Assembly (NCBI RefSeq): GCF_000972845.2
Contig: NC_040032.1
Location: forward strand, 15,093,358 to 15,157,357
Source of the DNA: Larimichthys crocea
Lineage: Eukaryota > Chordata > Actinopteri > Sciaenidae
Length of the DNA: 64,000 nt
Direction: 5' to 3'
A program made the position numbers and the translations under genes. Below the pieces are notes generated by a model. That model was not told the DNA's origin and ran no database searches. It saw nothing but the letters and a program-made list of their open reading frames with translations. This document shows positions 32,714 to 45,247 of this stretch, piece after piece (position 1 is the stretch's first letter; every line of letters begins with the position of its first letter).

Positions 32714-35700
32714 TTAAGGCTTCAGTGGTAGACCTGGAACTGGTTTTGGGTTTCCGTTGGGCTCCTTCTTGTCAGTTTCGGAGCTGTTGTCTTTGGGGCT
32801 TCTCTGTGGAACAGGTCTCCTGTGGCGTCTCCTCTTGGGCTGACGAGAGCGTGAAGATTTGGATTGTGTTGTATCCAGCAGAGGATCCAAATGTAGTTTG
32901 CCACTCTGTGCATCTGAAGACTCGTCAATAAACGCAAGGTTCTCCCCAAAGTAGTCCAGAGGCTGAGACAGGTGGGGTTGTGGAAGAGTCTCTTTCTTTT
33001 CAGGCTCTGCGGCCTCCTTTTCTTCAGGCACTCGCTCCGTCTGAGTGGCCTGAGAGTCTGTTTCTGTTCCAGACCCTGATTCATTAGAGGAGGACGAAGA
33101 AGAAGAGTACGATCCAGACGCTGATTGACTTCCATGCTGCTCTTCTTTCCCCTCAGGTTCCCCGTTAGCTGACACGCTGTGACCATGGCTTCGACCACCA
33201 TGGCGGCGCTTTCTTCGGCGGCGTTTGAAAGGGTCATCGATTTTTCCTGGAATGCGAAAATCCACCGACATATTCTGGATGTTTTGTGTCCAGTCGGTGG
33301 CGTGGGCTCGGAGTTCCTCCATCTAAGAAAAGAGGGGAATGAAACCAGAGAATGATGGAAAGGAAGTGGTAGAGACAAAGACATGATGAAGCAGACAAGA
33401 AAGAAGAAGAAGTACCTCAGCTCTGGTCTTCTTAGATAAAACCCGAAGCCAGTTACCAATCATCGTCAGGATGGATGCAAAGTAGGCAAGACCCAGGAGG
33501 ATCCAGAACCACACTAAAGGTTTATACCAGTGGTCACTGCCCTCGTTTCCAGAATCCCCTTTGAGCAAATAGAAAGACGAGTAAACACAACACAAGTCAT
33601 CCATCCATGCACCCTTTTCTATGAAGTAAATAAACATTTAAGATGGGAGATAATATAAATAATTAATCTGTTAGAAGAACAAAATCCTGAATAATTTATG
33701 AGGTAAATGAAAATTGTCTGTGCTAAGAGCATTGCAACTGACAGTTATGTTTATGGATGACTAATTAAGTCATACCCGAAACTCATTTACAGATCAATAA
33801 ATTCAACGGAAAAGCAAAAATATGCAAAGGCAAGTCAGATATTAACAAGTACTTAACAAGGAAACTATGTTTTCACTTCAGCTGCCTTGCACAAACAAGG
33901 AAATGTCTTGAGTACATTCATATTGATCTGTGTATTAAAGGAAGATGACAAGCTATCGGTGGTGTGTGCAGGGTTCAGGACACTGATTTAAAAAAGAATG
34001 TTTAATAGGGATGTATCAGTGCACTGATTATACATCTTTATGCACCTTGGCCTCAGATGTGCCTCCCTGGTTAGCTCAAGTTCAGCCCTGACGTGACCTC
34101 AGGGCAAAAATAAACCAGACTCTCGTCTCTGTATGCAGACGGGGCGAGACCAGAATAGTGATTAGGAAACTTCACCACACATGAGGTATTATTGGTGTTA
34201 AGGAGGTTACTGATTTTCATGGATAAAGTAATTTACTTTGACATAACCTCTCACTGGACCAACCACTGAACTAGTACTTTATCCTAAATGGTTTTGAGGT
34301 ACTATTTTCTGCTATTGCTTCAATATTGTACTTTCTATTCAACCACATTTGACAGCTTTAGTTACTTATATTGTGATTTAACTTCCAACGACGACACAAA
34401 GTTCTTGATTAAACAACACAACAGTATATAAAGTAGCTTAAATAAGTTCTGGCAGCAACATTAAAACATCACTTACACGCTTTATGATAAATGTTTACTT
34501 ACTTTACTAACCCCTGAACCTACTTTTACAAAATTTTTCTTGGACCAGGACATGGGAGAACTTGCTCTCTTTCTCTTTTCTTGAATACAGATTTAATCTA
34601 ATGTATTTTCATGACTATGAAATGGTTCAACTACAAAAGGTTTTGCAATTAATGTTTTACTTTCCCTCGTATGTTTTCTTTTGAAATGCTCATTGTAATG
34701 TTTCAAAGTTTAAAGCTGTGCAGAATAGCGTGTCGCCTCGAGGCTCAAACAGCAGTATAGTAGAAAAGGACTCTCAAAGCTAAACAGAAAGTATTACAAG
34801 ACTTACAAGGAGTTTTAATTTTATATTTGGAATTAACATTGTGCAGATCGACCTGGATGGGATGTTTGTATACAACTGCTCTTGACTCATCAAGGGAGGC
34901 ATGGCCTGTGGAGGTGTTGTTGGAGTAGTGGATGTCCAATATTTAGTTCTAGAGCCTACTTAAAACAAACAAGACTTTGCAGATGTTGAGTACCGACATT
35001 TACTGGAATCAAGTACTGGAAGGACAGTAACTTTGCTCAGAAAGGTATTGTGACGTTCTGGGATGAGTCTTAGCACCACCTATGTTTAGTTGCACATTTG
35101 AATGTAATTTCTGTATCTAAACATCATGATTTATGTATAGCCATCTGAGAAAGGTTGCTCCTTTATCATTTCCCTCAGAGAGTCTGTTCACACAGGGTAC
35201 GCTAGGAGACATGTGGGTGGTCAATTAACAGTATACCTGCAACATAGTCTCCAAACCCGACCGTTGTCAGAGTGATAACTACAAAATAGGCCGACTCCAG
35301 AAGAGTCCACTGCTCCACCTCTCGGAAAACCAGGATAGGCACTGCGACAAAGAGCAGGCAACCTAGCAGGATGGACAGGACGGCTGAGATCACTCGCACA
35401 ATGGTTGGACTAACTCGCCATTTCTGTCAGCAGGGTGAGACAACATATTGGAATGAGACAAATAAAGGGAAGTACATGTACAGTGCAAGCAAATAAGACA
35501 CCTAAAGCTCTGTTTGAGGTCTGACCCGGAAGAGAGTCTCTATTTTGGCAACAGCTTTCCTCAGCCCAGTACCCAGATGGTCTCCAACTCCAGCGAGCAG
35601 GATACCAAACATCGGGATTCCCACCAGTGCGTAGAAAATGCAAAACAGCTTCCCCCATTCTGTTTTGGGGGAGATGTTTCCAAAACCTGAGGTAGAAGGT

Positions 35701-38700
35701 GTAATGGTCAGAAATGAAACAGATACCAGTAACAAATATTTAATCAGAACTTATTTTGGTGGTCTTAAATCGTTCTACTGGACACTCACCGATGGTTGTG
35801 ATGATTGTCCCTGAGAAAAAAAAGGCACTGGCCAGATCCCATTGGCTGACAAAGGTGACGTTGCTGCTGGGATCCACACCTGCACCGAGGGCATCCACCA
35901 CTTCCTGGGAAGGGACAGTAGAGAGGCAAGAGTTTAGCGATTAGGTTATGAAATGGTTCAAGTCCAGGAGTTGGCTGAATCTTACAAATTAGTTAATGAA
36001 CCCATCAGTTGTAAACATGAACATCGTTCTTAGAGAAGAGTTCAATCTGGGGTAACTTTGGAGGTGTTCTGGGCACGTACAACTGGTTGGAGACCCCAGG
36101 GCAAACACAGAACCCACTGGAGGGACTACATAGACTATGTGAAATGGGAACACCTCGAGATACCCCAGCAAAAGCTGGAATCTATGGCTGGGGAGAGGGA
36201 CATCTGGAACACCCTGCTAAACCTGCTGCCTCTACGACTCAACCTTGGATAAGTGTAAGGAAATGGATGGTAACTAGATGATCCGTGAGGACGTTTCACC
36301 TTTCATCCAAAAGGGTTCTTCAGTTCTGACGAACTGGAGGGAATACCCTGGTAATTAGTTAGTGTTAGTTAGAGTTCCTTGTTGTTGTGATGATGGTCAT
36401 CAGTAGTTAAGGTCGCTTGAAGTCTAGTGTGAATGACGGTCAAGTGTGAATTGTTGTTGAGTCTCCTGGAAAGAGATGAAAGGACAGCATTGTGGGGTAG
36501 TGTCTGAGGTCTCTATACTGAAAATCCTTTTTCAAAAATGCCGGACACATAAGGGATGGTATTTGTGGACACTTTCCCAAAAGTCCAAGGTCCAGTTGAG
36601 GTATCCATAACATTAAGTGCATCCTTCAAATGTTGGCTTTCCTTTTTTGAGATATATACTTGGGTTTCCTTATCAGTGTATGCGAATTAGAACTAAAGAA
36701 ACCTCTTGGTCTTGGAGGTAAATCATTTTGATTGGATCTATAACCAAGTCCAGTTGCCCCAGATTGAACTCAAGGCACACACAAGCATGCAAATATCAAT
36801 CTATTTATTACTTTAGGTTCTCTAATAATGTTGGAAATGCTGTAGTAATGACAATACATTATCACTGTTTCAGCAGCAGGCGGTCAGCGACAAGGAAGTG
36901 ACTGGTGATATACGACTGTGACGGCTCCGTTCTGTCCCGGGTGTATCGAACCATTGCCAGCACGGATAATTCCCTGATCTAATTATCTGTTTTGTGTCTG
37001 GTTGGTGCTTGTGGACATTTGTTAACTCTGAATTTAAAGCTGACCATGATGAAGTTGTGATTGTGATGGTCCCTGCAGACATTATTACTTAGTTTCACAG
37101 AGACAGGACTGTGTCTGGTTGGAGCTGTCTGTTGGACTGACGCCAATGCAATTGGGAAAAGTGATTGATTGTGCAATAATTTGAAGCTCCTAATCAGTTC
37201 AAGTATAGGTAGAGCCCATTTGAAATGAGTTATACTTCACTATTATTGACATTTCTCTATGATCATTAATTGCTTTTAAATGCATTGATTTTATTTGTTC
37301 ACCTTTGAAAATGTTTCATATCAAAAGTGTTTCATTTATTAGGTTTTACACATTGTTTATAAAAAGTGTGAAAAGTTGCATGCAGATGGTCAAAAATACA
37401 CTTTTAAATTAAAGAAAAAAGAATCCATTACTTATTACTCGGTGGCAGCCATAGTGATTACACTGGCTCTAGTACTACTACTGCCTCGGGTTGGGAGTGA
37501 GTTGCTGCCCCGAACGAAGGCGTTCAAGTATCTTGTGGGTCTTTATCACGAGTGACAGGAAAATGGAGCGTGAGATGGATAAACGGGTTGGTGCAGAAAA
37601 GCAGATGCTGTACCAGACTGTTGTGAGGAAGAGGGAGCTGAGGCAAAGAGGGAGGGAGAGGGACGTCTGAAACGTCCTGGTCCTGGTTAAATGAAAGATA
37701 ATGGATGGATGGATGGATGGATGAATGGATGGATGGATGGATGGATGGCTCTCGGTTTGGTGTCTATATAATGACTTAAAATGTAAAAGTGGCGGCTATG
37801 TTTATTCCTTGACAAAGGGTAAATTATAAGGTTAGCACAGCAGGGAAGTGTCTGAACTATTTGAAGCCAGAAAAACAATACTGTGTCACATTATATGGCC
37901 ATTGTACTGACTGACATATACCAGACTGTGCAGCTACAGTTATCACATGTACCCATAGATTTAAAAGCTGCAGCTATTGATTAATCTGTTCACTGATTTT
38001 TCAAATCATGCAGTCAATAAAATGTCAGAAAATACAACTCCCTTAACAAGTTCCCAGAGCCTGAGACGATATAGCATCATGTACTATCACCAAGATCAAT
38101 AGTCAGCAGTACAAGAGTGGCATTATGTTGTTTGTGACATCTCATATTACTCAAGTTGAAAACACGATGTAGTGAGAATGAACTCTGAATCTGTTGAAAC
38201 ATCAGTTGACACTGGTTCAATGAAACCCGAACCATAACGCTGCTTGTTGAACAGAACAACATCTAAAGAATGAATTTATAACAGCTGCCTGGTTCACTCA
38301 TGAATAAAATGACCTAATAATAGATACAATCAAATCACCGGGTGCTCGGCTATATTTACGTTATTATAATAATGTGGAAAAAACTGTAGTGGAAGCTAAC
38401 AGATTCTTTCTTATTAAGAATGACTTGGTAGGCAGTTTCCTTAAAAGGCTGAGTCTAAATGTTCTAGTTGAATATAAAAAATATAAAATAGTCCTAAAAT
38501 AAATTGTGTGATACATACATATATAAATAAAACAGTATTTTGTGAAATAATTTAAGATGTATGTATTAACATGCTATTTAGTTTTAGTTTTATTTTCATA
38601 ATGTGCATATTAAAAGTTTTATTTAGAGTTATCACTGCAAACATTAGTTCTTTATTTTGATACGTAACGTAAAGTTAGTTAGCTGGTAGGTAGTGTCTGG

Positions 38701-39238
38701 CAAGCAATACAGAAGTACCTATCAATGGCTAATATGGCTAACAGCTAACATTAAGGGTAGTATTTAAAGTAATACTAGTCAGTAGTTAAGTTAAAGATGT
38801 TTATTTACTGTGTCTGTGTCTCTAGTTGGTTAAATCAGAACAACTTTATGAATACTGTTGCTAGCTGTTGGAGCTAACTGGCTAAATTTGGTCATTTGTT
38901 GAACTTACCAGCTTAAAGACATGATTAATGATGAATTAACATTTTATAATAATGAACACCTTGGGGTTGCACATTAATCATCTATTCATGCGTCATTATG
39001 ATTTATTTTCAGTTATTCAGAACAGGATGAACGAGAGGCCGCACCGTTAACATGTCTCGTGTCCGTAAGTCCCTTTTAACCTTTTTTTTGCAAATGTCAA
39101 CCATCTTTAGATCATTTTGCAGGCTAAAACGGTAATTTACAGCCTTCATTCTGGAGCAAGGACAAACATCTCGGGATCACAGCACGGGTTGCCAAGCGGG
39201 CTTGTAACGTTCAAACCTATGCATGGATCAGCTTTCAT

Positions 39239-39282
<44 letters not shown>

Positions 39283-42275
39283 ATTTACTCAACCCATTCT
39301 TACAAAGCTGCTCGGACCACACCTGTTCTCTGTCTCACGGTTGAATATAGGGTCACAAATTGTTTCGCTGACCAGTGCCAAACACTATACATATCTAAAG
39401 AGTCACCCACTGGGACCCACAGAACCGACTGAATATGATGACGCTGTACTGTCAAAGTTGATCAAGTCCTTAATAAATTGAAATCTGAAGCAGAGATCTG
39501 TTAGACAACAGGCCAAAAATATTTTTAGCTGCAGAAGGTAGTCAGTCTCTAAGGTTCAGATCCTCTTTAGGGTTTGTTTATATGTAAATAACAACAACCA
39601 CTGACACTGACAGAGTCACTTTTGTATGCACAATTTGTAGGTACTCAGACTCAAAAACTAATATTCAAAAATATATATAAATATATTTTTAAAATGTATC
39701 AATGTTCAAGGTTTGTTTATTTGTCTACAACACAGGGTTGCACAACGAAATGCAATTTGTGGAAGTGCAGAGGATGAGTAGCAGATACTCCTGTTTCGCT
39801 TGGCAGACAGCAGCAGGGTAAACAGGCTGTTGTTGGGGAGGGTATTGTCTTTTGATATCCTTTGGGCTATCAGGCACCTCAGTGATACTACATACCACTG
39901 ATTCTCAATGGCACATCTGTTGACAGTATAAATGACAGTATAACGAACGGACAGCACTGAGACTTATGTGCAGATAAATCTGAAAATGTGACATTTGATT
40001 TACAGTTATTAGACAAGAATAATGTCAATGTGTTATTTATTAGTGTTTTTTTAATTGTTCTCTATGACTGTAAGGAAGGGGAAAATGTCTTTGAGTAAAA
40101 ATCAGAAACCTCTTAGCCTCTGGAGGGGCGTGTCTATGTTTGATTGATAGCAACTGGCAGGCTGAGCACCAGCAGGGGAACATCAAACAATGAGCTGTAG
40201 CCACTGACAGTATAAAGAATGGATGGCGTGTCCGTGATGTCACACGTAGGTTTCCGAAGCACTGTTTTGAAGCTGAAAATATGCGGCACTGGCCACCTCC
40301 ATGTTGGCTGTACTGTCTCTGCCACCTCCTGGCTAATCTAAAAATCGGCAAAGATGTGGATCATCGGTGGACCTAAGGCCTGGCTGCCCAAGTAAGCCAT
40401 CTGTAACAGCACCCACCTGTCAATCAAAGTGTCCATGCTGTTATGTATACATAACTTTAAGCCTTTATCTATATATAGAGAGCAAATATAGAGACCAAAA
40501 CAGTACATGTTTATGAACATGAAGTTGGACATTTTAACATAGACGCTTATGGAGGTGTTCTGTAGCCAGCCTCAAGTGGTTGTTCGAGGATTTATAGTTT
40601 TTATAGCACAACCACATTGGCTTAATTTCCCAGCCAAAGCAGTTGCCACTTGATCGGTACCAATGAGGTTCTGGGTGGTTTTAATGACCCGCTACACAGC
40701 CCTCCTGTTGTGAAAGCCAGTACTTCATCAGAATGAAGATGAGTACTACATGGTGATCGTTTAGTCTAGACACTTGGGATGACTGTGGCTGTCACGAAGC
40801 AGGTGGGAACCATCTCTTGTGACAGAGATATGGTAAATATGTCGTATGTTGTAGCATCAAGTAGCTGGTTGGCACATGTTTGTAGTACACAAACAAGTAC
40901 CCGCTGTTGATACTGACAGTGTCCAGTCCTCTGGGGATAGAGTAGACTTGACAGCTGACTCTCTCTCTCTGTCAAAGCAAACTTTAAATGTGTTAAGCCC
41001 ATGTGGCAGGGAGATCTCACACATGATGGGGGTGGTCCTGTTTTTGTACCCTTTGATGTCCTGGATTACGTGCCACATATGTTGGGTGTTGAGATCTCTC
41101 TTCAGTCTATCCTGATGGCACCACTTTGCCTCCTTGATGCCAACTTTTTAGTCCAGACAATTTGATTTTAACATTTCATGGCATTTCAGATTTTTTGAGT
41201 ACACATAAGTAGGTTAAAAGAGTAACTTTTCAGCCTGTAGAGTCATCAATACATCAGACTCAGATTTGTATGGCAATGAAGGGAAGGGAATACTGCAGCA
41301 TTATAGTCAGTCACAAGAGATGTTTAGCTTTCTTTTGAGTGGCTCCCAAAATAAATCTATGCATGCATGATGGTGATATATGATCTCCCTGTAGTGGCAC
41401 TGGAATGAAATATTTCATTTAATTAAAAACATATAATCCCACAAAAAAAACACTAGAAAATATTAAATGAAAATAAACTCTGAGATCACAGGAATGTAAT
41501 TTAAGATTTTGCATTTCCATTTGTTTCAATATCAGCTATGTAGTCACATTTATGCAGGTAGCGTGTGAGTAATCGGAAGTAAAAATGAATCAGGAGCACC
41601 TCATACCTCATCTTCACAGTCAGCATTAAATGATCTTATTAGGAATAAACCTCCTATATCTAAATAAGGTCAACTTATGCAGCTGTGTTATAACAGCTGT
41701 CATAATAGTGGTACTTGAGAGAGTGTGATATTTTCTGTGATGGTACGTGGGATGAAAAGTTTGAGAGATAAAACAAGGGGAGACTCATGTCAAATACCAA
41801 AACATGTGATGAGGCATCACAAAGAGATTTATTTGTAGGGGTCCGCAGCAAAAAAAAAAAAAAAAGGTGGGAACAACTGCTTTAGTTAACACAAAATCTA
41901 CACAAAAGTGTTTGTGGTGTGTCTCTAATATGCTCAAGACCATTTATAGACTTAAGTTCGTCTACCCACGATGCCCCGCCCACTGGAAATAGTAAGGACA
42001 GAGAGAAGGAGTAGCTGTCCTCATGAGACTACAGTGTTGATAGGTGCTAAAAGCAAAACCATAGATAAGAAGTAGATCTGCTGTACCTCTATGAGGGTCT
42101 GTAGGTTGTCTGGGCCAACGCATGTAAAGTTAATCAAGAAGTCCCGCCGTGTTTCCTGCAGCTCTATGTGCTTGTTCTCCTCTAGCGGAGCCTCCAAGGC
42201 GCGAAACACCACGGCTCCCAGCACCAAGTAAAGAAGCACCCCCGTGAGGATGCCGAGCAGGGTGGAGCAGCGCAT
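32714..42275 (-). CDS. kcnk4: Two-pore-domain K+ channel TRAAK (KCNK4)
   Basis: Plasma-membrane leak K+ channel of the mechano-, heat- and lipid-gated TREK/TRAAK group. Coding exons: 42087-42275, 35790-35904, 35526-35686, 35237-35423, 33416-33558, 32714-33322. All are GT-AG and in phase, giving 467 aa (human 393). M1 spans residues 5-25. The cap has NFTC (N49 glycosylation sequon plus the cap cysteine) and a second sequon, NVT, at 78. The first pore filter is TIGFG (100-104) and the second TVGFG (209-213). M4 ends at KKTRAE. The long cytosolic tail has basic runs, a Ser tract and [16 protein letters not shown], which matches the human TRAAK tail and identifies the paralogue. The start ATG (MRCSTLL) aligns with human MRSTTLL. 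An open 72-codon run precedes it. Intron 1 is about 6.2 kb and full of retroelement pieces. Confidence 0.95.
36040..36275 (+). mobile_element. RTE/Rex3-like LINE, 3' end fragment
   Basis: A 64-codon open stretch (about 36058-36252) matches the C-terminus of RTE-type LINE reverse transcriptases in pattern: WRDYI, W..L.IPQ..LE.MAGER..W..LL.LLP, then a stop and GGATG-type tail. It is truncated at the 5' end and is dead as an autonomous element. Confidence 0.7.
37470..37750 (+). mobile_element. RTE/Rex3-like LINE fragment with (GGAT)n tail
   Basis: It carries 'GGGAGTGAGTTGCTGCCCCG', 'GCGTTCAAGTATCT', 'ATGGAGCGTGAGATGGATAA' and 'GAAGAGGGAGCTGAGGC', typical of the RT region of these LINEs. It then jumps to the 3' end and a (GGAT)n run (37703-37748). 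It is internally deleted. Confidence 0.65.
39241..39281. repeat. (CA)n microsatellite
   Basis: About 20 uninterrupted CA units in kcnk4 intron 1. Confidence 0.97.
40165..40590 (-). repeat. Unnamed interspersed repeat, inverted copy
   Basis: It shares collinear blocks, in reverse complement, with 44740-45247 and 46960-47115: 'AGTATAAAGAATGGATGG...', 'ACCTCCATGTTGG', 'GGCTAATCTAAAAATCGGC', and a promoter-like 'CTATATATAGAG'. There is no open frame. It is probably a non-autonomous element common in teleosts. Confidence 0.65.
40766..41140 (-). mobile_element. L2-type LINE reverse-transcriptase fragment
   Basis: Minus-strand translation gives IQDIKGYKN in one frame, then ANQLLD...[14 protein letters not shown] in another. 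These fit the L2/CR1-like reverse transcriptase pattern (IK.I..YK, then DIFN.SLSQ..VPTCFK). Frame changes and stops show decay. The segment is antisense-independent of kcnk4 and lies in its first intron on the same strand. Confidence 0.75.
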
Positions 42276-42363
42276 AGCTGCACCTCCACTCAGTCCGAAC
42301 GAAGGATGCTCTTCCTCTTTGCCAGCCTCAGGACTGGTGTGGCCTGGATCCCAGCTGCCCGAG
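42276..42363 (-). other. kcnk4: 5' part of the first coding exon of kcnk4 (UTR or extension)
   Basis: The exon begins after an acceptor at 42364-42366. These 88 nt read through in the kcnk4 frame without a stop (…SGSWDPGHTSPEAGKEEEH…) but contain no ATG before MRCSTLL. Treated here as 5'UTR; see the finding on a possible longer N-terminus. Confidence 0.6.
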
Positions 42364-42633
42364 CTGAAACATCAACAACCACATGAACACAAATGTTTCA
42401 TACTGACCACGGGCGCCTGACGAGCAACCCCAGCTGTACGTGAGCCTGCAGCAGCAGTGGCTCTTAGCTGCACATGAGGCATTAAGTGGACTCGGGCCTC
42501 ACCGCACACTGCTGACACAGTGAATGCAGCAAACCCAATAAAACAGAAGGGACTGCATGCGTTGCGATAACACATAAATGATCCATGTCATGGATACACA
42601 GACAGCTGCAGCCATAATATCTCTCTGGCTTAC

Positions 42634-42763
42634 CTGCTAATCCGCCTCAGTTGCTCACGCCTTCGTCTTTTCCAGTCCTTCTTTGACCCAGGCCTGAGGA
42701 TGGAGTCCCTGGATCCGTAACCACTGGGGAGCCCGTCCCCCTCACACTCTGAAGGAGGGGACA
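42634..42763 (-). other. kcnk4: Upstream kcnk4 exon, non-coding or N-terminal coding
   Basis: A 130-nt exon with acceptor TAG at 42764-42766 and donor AG|GTAAGC (gt at 42632-42633). It is open in the kcnk4 frame across the splice and reads a basic segment, KKDWKRRRREQLRRIS. There is no in-frame ATG. The next candidate exon upstream (donor at 43865) supplies a TGA stop in this frame, so a non-coding role is the default. Confidence 0.6.
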
Positions 42764-43864
42764 CTAGAGAAGAACAACATAAGCTGTCAGGAGAGAGGAT
42801 AATCCTCGATGATGGGCGACAATCAACAAGAAGGTGACGCTATCAGGCGTGGCAGGTGGAAGAAAGCGATGCCTCATTGTAGATTTGTTTCCTTTAGGTG
42901 TTGCTGATCAGCAGCTGATGAAGATATATGGCACCTCCATACACAGCAAATATCAACTGTTTTCTCTGTAAACGTTAGAGAAGCAGAAGCCTTAGATGAG
43001 TTACGATGCCCAGCGGCGAAACCTGGTCATCGTCGGCTCAAACCATCCACATTTAAAACTGGAGCCAAGGCTCGATACTCGGATCTCGTCAAAGCGTTGG
43101 AGTTGTGACAATGTCTCAGACACTCCCTTTGTTTTTCTGGAAATTTCGTAAATGATTTAAGAGGGTAAGGATTTTATCATTTTGGATCAGTAGGCCTGCC
43201 ACTTGCAATTCAGTCTGCATCACTGGACTGAAAGCCAAAATTAAAATAAAAAGAAAAAGCTTCAGTCTTCTTTTAGTCAGCAGATTTGTTGGTCTGCCTC
43301 CAAAATAAGGCCAATAAACTGTCATGCGTTGACAGCAAACAGTTTTACAGTCGGTCCACTTTGGAAATTGAACAAACTGCAGCCAAAAGTTTGTAAAACT
43401 CATCTGCAAATATAATTTTTACACACCCGGATCGTACGTACATTTCATGCATTTTTGCAAAACTAAATGGCACAAATACAATTATGGATATGTGACTGTT
43501 CATGTGAGTAACAATGCACTTGTACGGTAACTCATGAATTATTTAAAAGACACAATAATCCAATTTGGATATGCAAACTGCTCCAACAGCAAAAAAAAAA
43601 AAAAGAAAAAAGCATCACACCAAAGCATCAGTTTATCTGCCGGATACCTACCTCAGACTGTAACACAGAAAGCCAGACAGATTACACACCACAAGACAAA
43701 AGGAAATTGTAATATGGCTAGTATTAAGTGCCAACAGTGCTGCTGCTGCAACCGAGCCATAGCAATAGTGATCCCGTTTTATTACCACTTACAGTCCCTC
43801 AGGGTCCGTTAAGATGTATGGTACTGACCGAACGCGCCAGACAGTCCAGACCGTGTGAGCTTAC

Positions 43865-43930
43865 CTCAAAAATGAAGGATCATAAGAATCCAGAGTACCA
43901 GTCGCCTCATGCAGAATGTTTCACGAGTTC
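43865..43930 (-). other. kcnk4: Candidate first kcnk4 exon
   Basis: Donor GAG|GTAAGC (gt at 43863-43864); the upstream limit is not visible, so the end given is arbitrary. It contains a short upstream ORF (MRRLVLWILMILHF, then TGA) ending at the splice junction. A (GT)n tract at 43951-43992 follows. Confidence 0.4.
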
Positions 43931-43950
43931 AGGCAGCCGCATACTGGGAG

Positions 43951-43981
<31 letters not shown>

Positions 43982-43992
43982 TGGGTGTGGGT
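43951..43992. repeat. (GT)n/(GGGT)n microsatellite
   Basis: GT repeats and then GTGGGT units directly upstream of the candidate first kcnk4 exon. Confidence 0.9.
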
Positions 43993-44376
43993 GAGGTGGG
44001 AGGCTGTTGCTGAGCACACAAGAGAGAAAAAGATACTCAATCAAACTGACTATATAGAGAGTGAGAGAGCGAATTAAAGAGATAGGGAGCAGCACAGATG
44101 AAGCTGGGGATGATGATGATGAAGCTGAAGGCAGGTTTTGACTGTGTTTTTCATATTAAACAGTTTGAATCAGAGTTGGACTGTGCACAGCAGCAGTGGC
44201 TGCAGTCATCTCTGTGCACGCTGTCAATGTTTCTAGGTTTGAGATTCATCGAAGTCCGATTGGTGTTGTCAACTCTGCAGGGCGAGGACAGCTCAGCCGC
44301 CCTCCGCCCTCCTCTTGCTCTCCGTATCCCATCTTCCTTACAAGCTGCTTGACAGAAATGCTGCTGCTCTTTTTCT

Positions 44377-44382
44377 GTGTGT

Positions 44383-44416
<34 letters not shown>

Positions 44417-44439
44417 CTGTGTGTGTGTGTGTGTGTGTT
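44377..44439. repeat. (GT)n microsatellite
   Basis: GT repeats with two GTCT interruptions. Confidence 0.95.
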
Positions 44440-44739
44440 TACAGGGGTGGGGATAAGGTTTCTCAAGTAGATTCAGAAGACTGAAGTGTGAACAGATGTT
44501 CCTCTCATCATTAAGTACAACCCAGGTCAAGACATTTCAGCTGCAGGTTTATGATTCCTGGCTTCAGAGTTTAATAAATTAATTAGACTTCATCTCTTCT
44601 GAGTGATGATTATGCTAAACTAGTGCTAGTCTAATCGTACAGGAGTGCAGTCAGAATAAGTGCAGGGATTCTCATGTTTCAGCATAACTTATAATCACAC
44701 CAAGAGTCTACAGCCATGCTTTGAGCTAAATCGGTATAC

Positions 44740-45247
44740 TGACAAGTGGCAAGTCAATGGAAGTGCAGTTCCTCAAACGTCCACTTGAGGCTGGATCTAG
44801 AAGTGAGGTGCAGTTCCTCAAACGTCCACTTGAGGCTGGATCTAGAAGTGAGTCAATTTCCATAAGTCCCCATGTTCAAATGTCCATGTTTACATGTTTA
44901 CAGCCTGGTACAAAAAACAGTTTTGGTCTCTACAGCTAATTTCTACGTTCATGACAATTGTACTGAGGGTGAATTTTTATTTAACTCACCTGTTTGAATT
45001 ATATTAAAGCCTAAAGTTATGCAGATTGCTTGTGAGAGCAACCAGACTTCATTCGACCTGCCTCAGGTACGCCGATGATCCATCCATCCGTCTTTGCCGA
45101 TTTTAGATTAGGCAAAAGGTGAGTGGCAGAGGCATGGCGGCCAACATGGCGACGGACAAGAGCAACCACACTCCGATCTTCAAAACAGTGCTTTGTAAAC
45201 CTGTGGGTAACGTTGCGGATACGCTGTCCATTCTTTATACCGTTTAG
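44740..45247 (+). repeat. Unnamed interspersed repeat, direct copy
   Basis: Blocks 'CTTTGCCGATTTTAGATTAG', 'GAGGCATGGCGGCCAACATGG', 'CTTCAAAACAGTGCTT' and 'CTGTCCATTCTTTATAC' match 40165-40590 in reverse complement and 46960-47115 directly. Its 5' part includes an exact 45-bp tandem doubling. Confidence 0.65.
44763..44852. repeat. Exact 45-bp tandem duplication
   Basis: Two identical 45-bp units (44763-44807 and 44808-44852) starting GTGCAGTTCCTCAAACGTCC. They show no divergence, so the duplication is recent or an assembly effect. Confidence 0.95.

Larger units (their letters stand above)
35905..42086. other. kcnk4 intron 1, repeat-rich
   Basis: No kcnk4 exon lies inside. It holds two RTE-like LINE 3' fragments (36040-36275 and 37470-37750), a CA microsatellite (39241-39281), one member of an unnamed repeat family (40165-40590) and an L2-type LINE fragment (40766-41140). 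The remainder is A/T-rich with nothing recognised. Confidence 0.65.
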
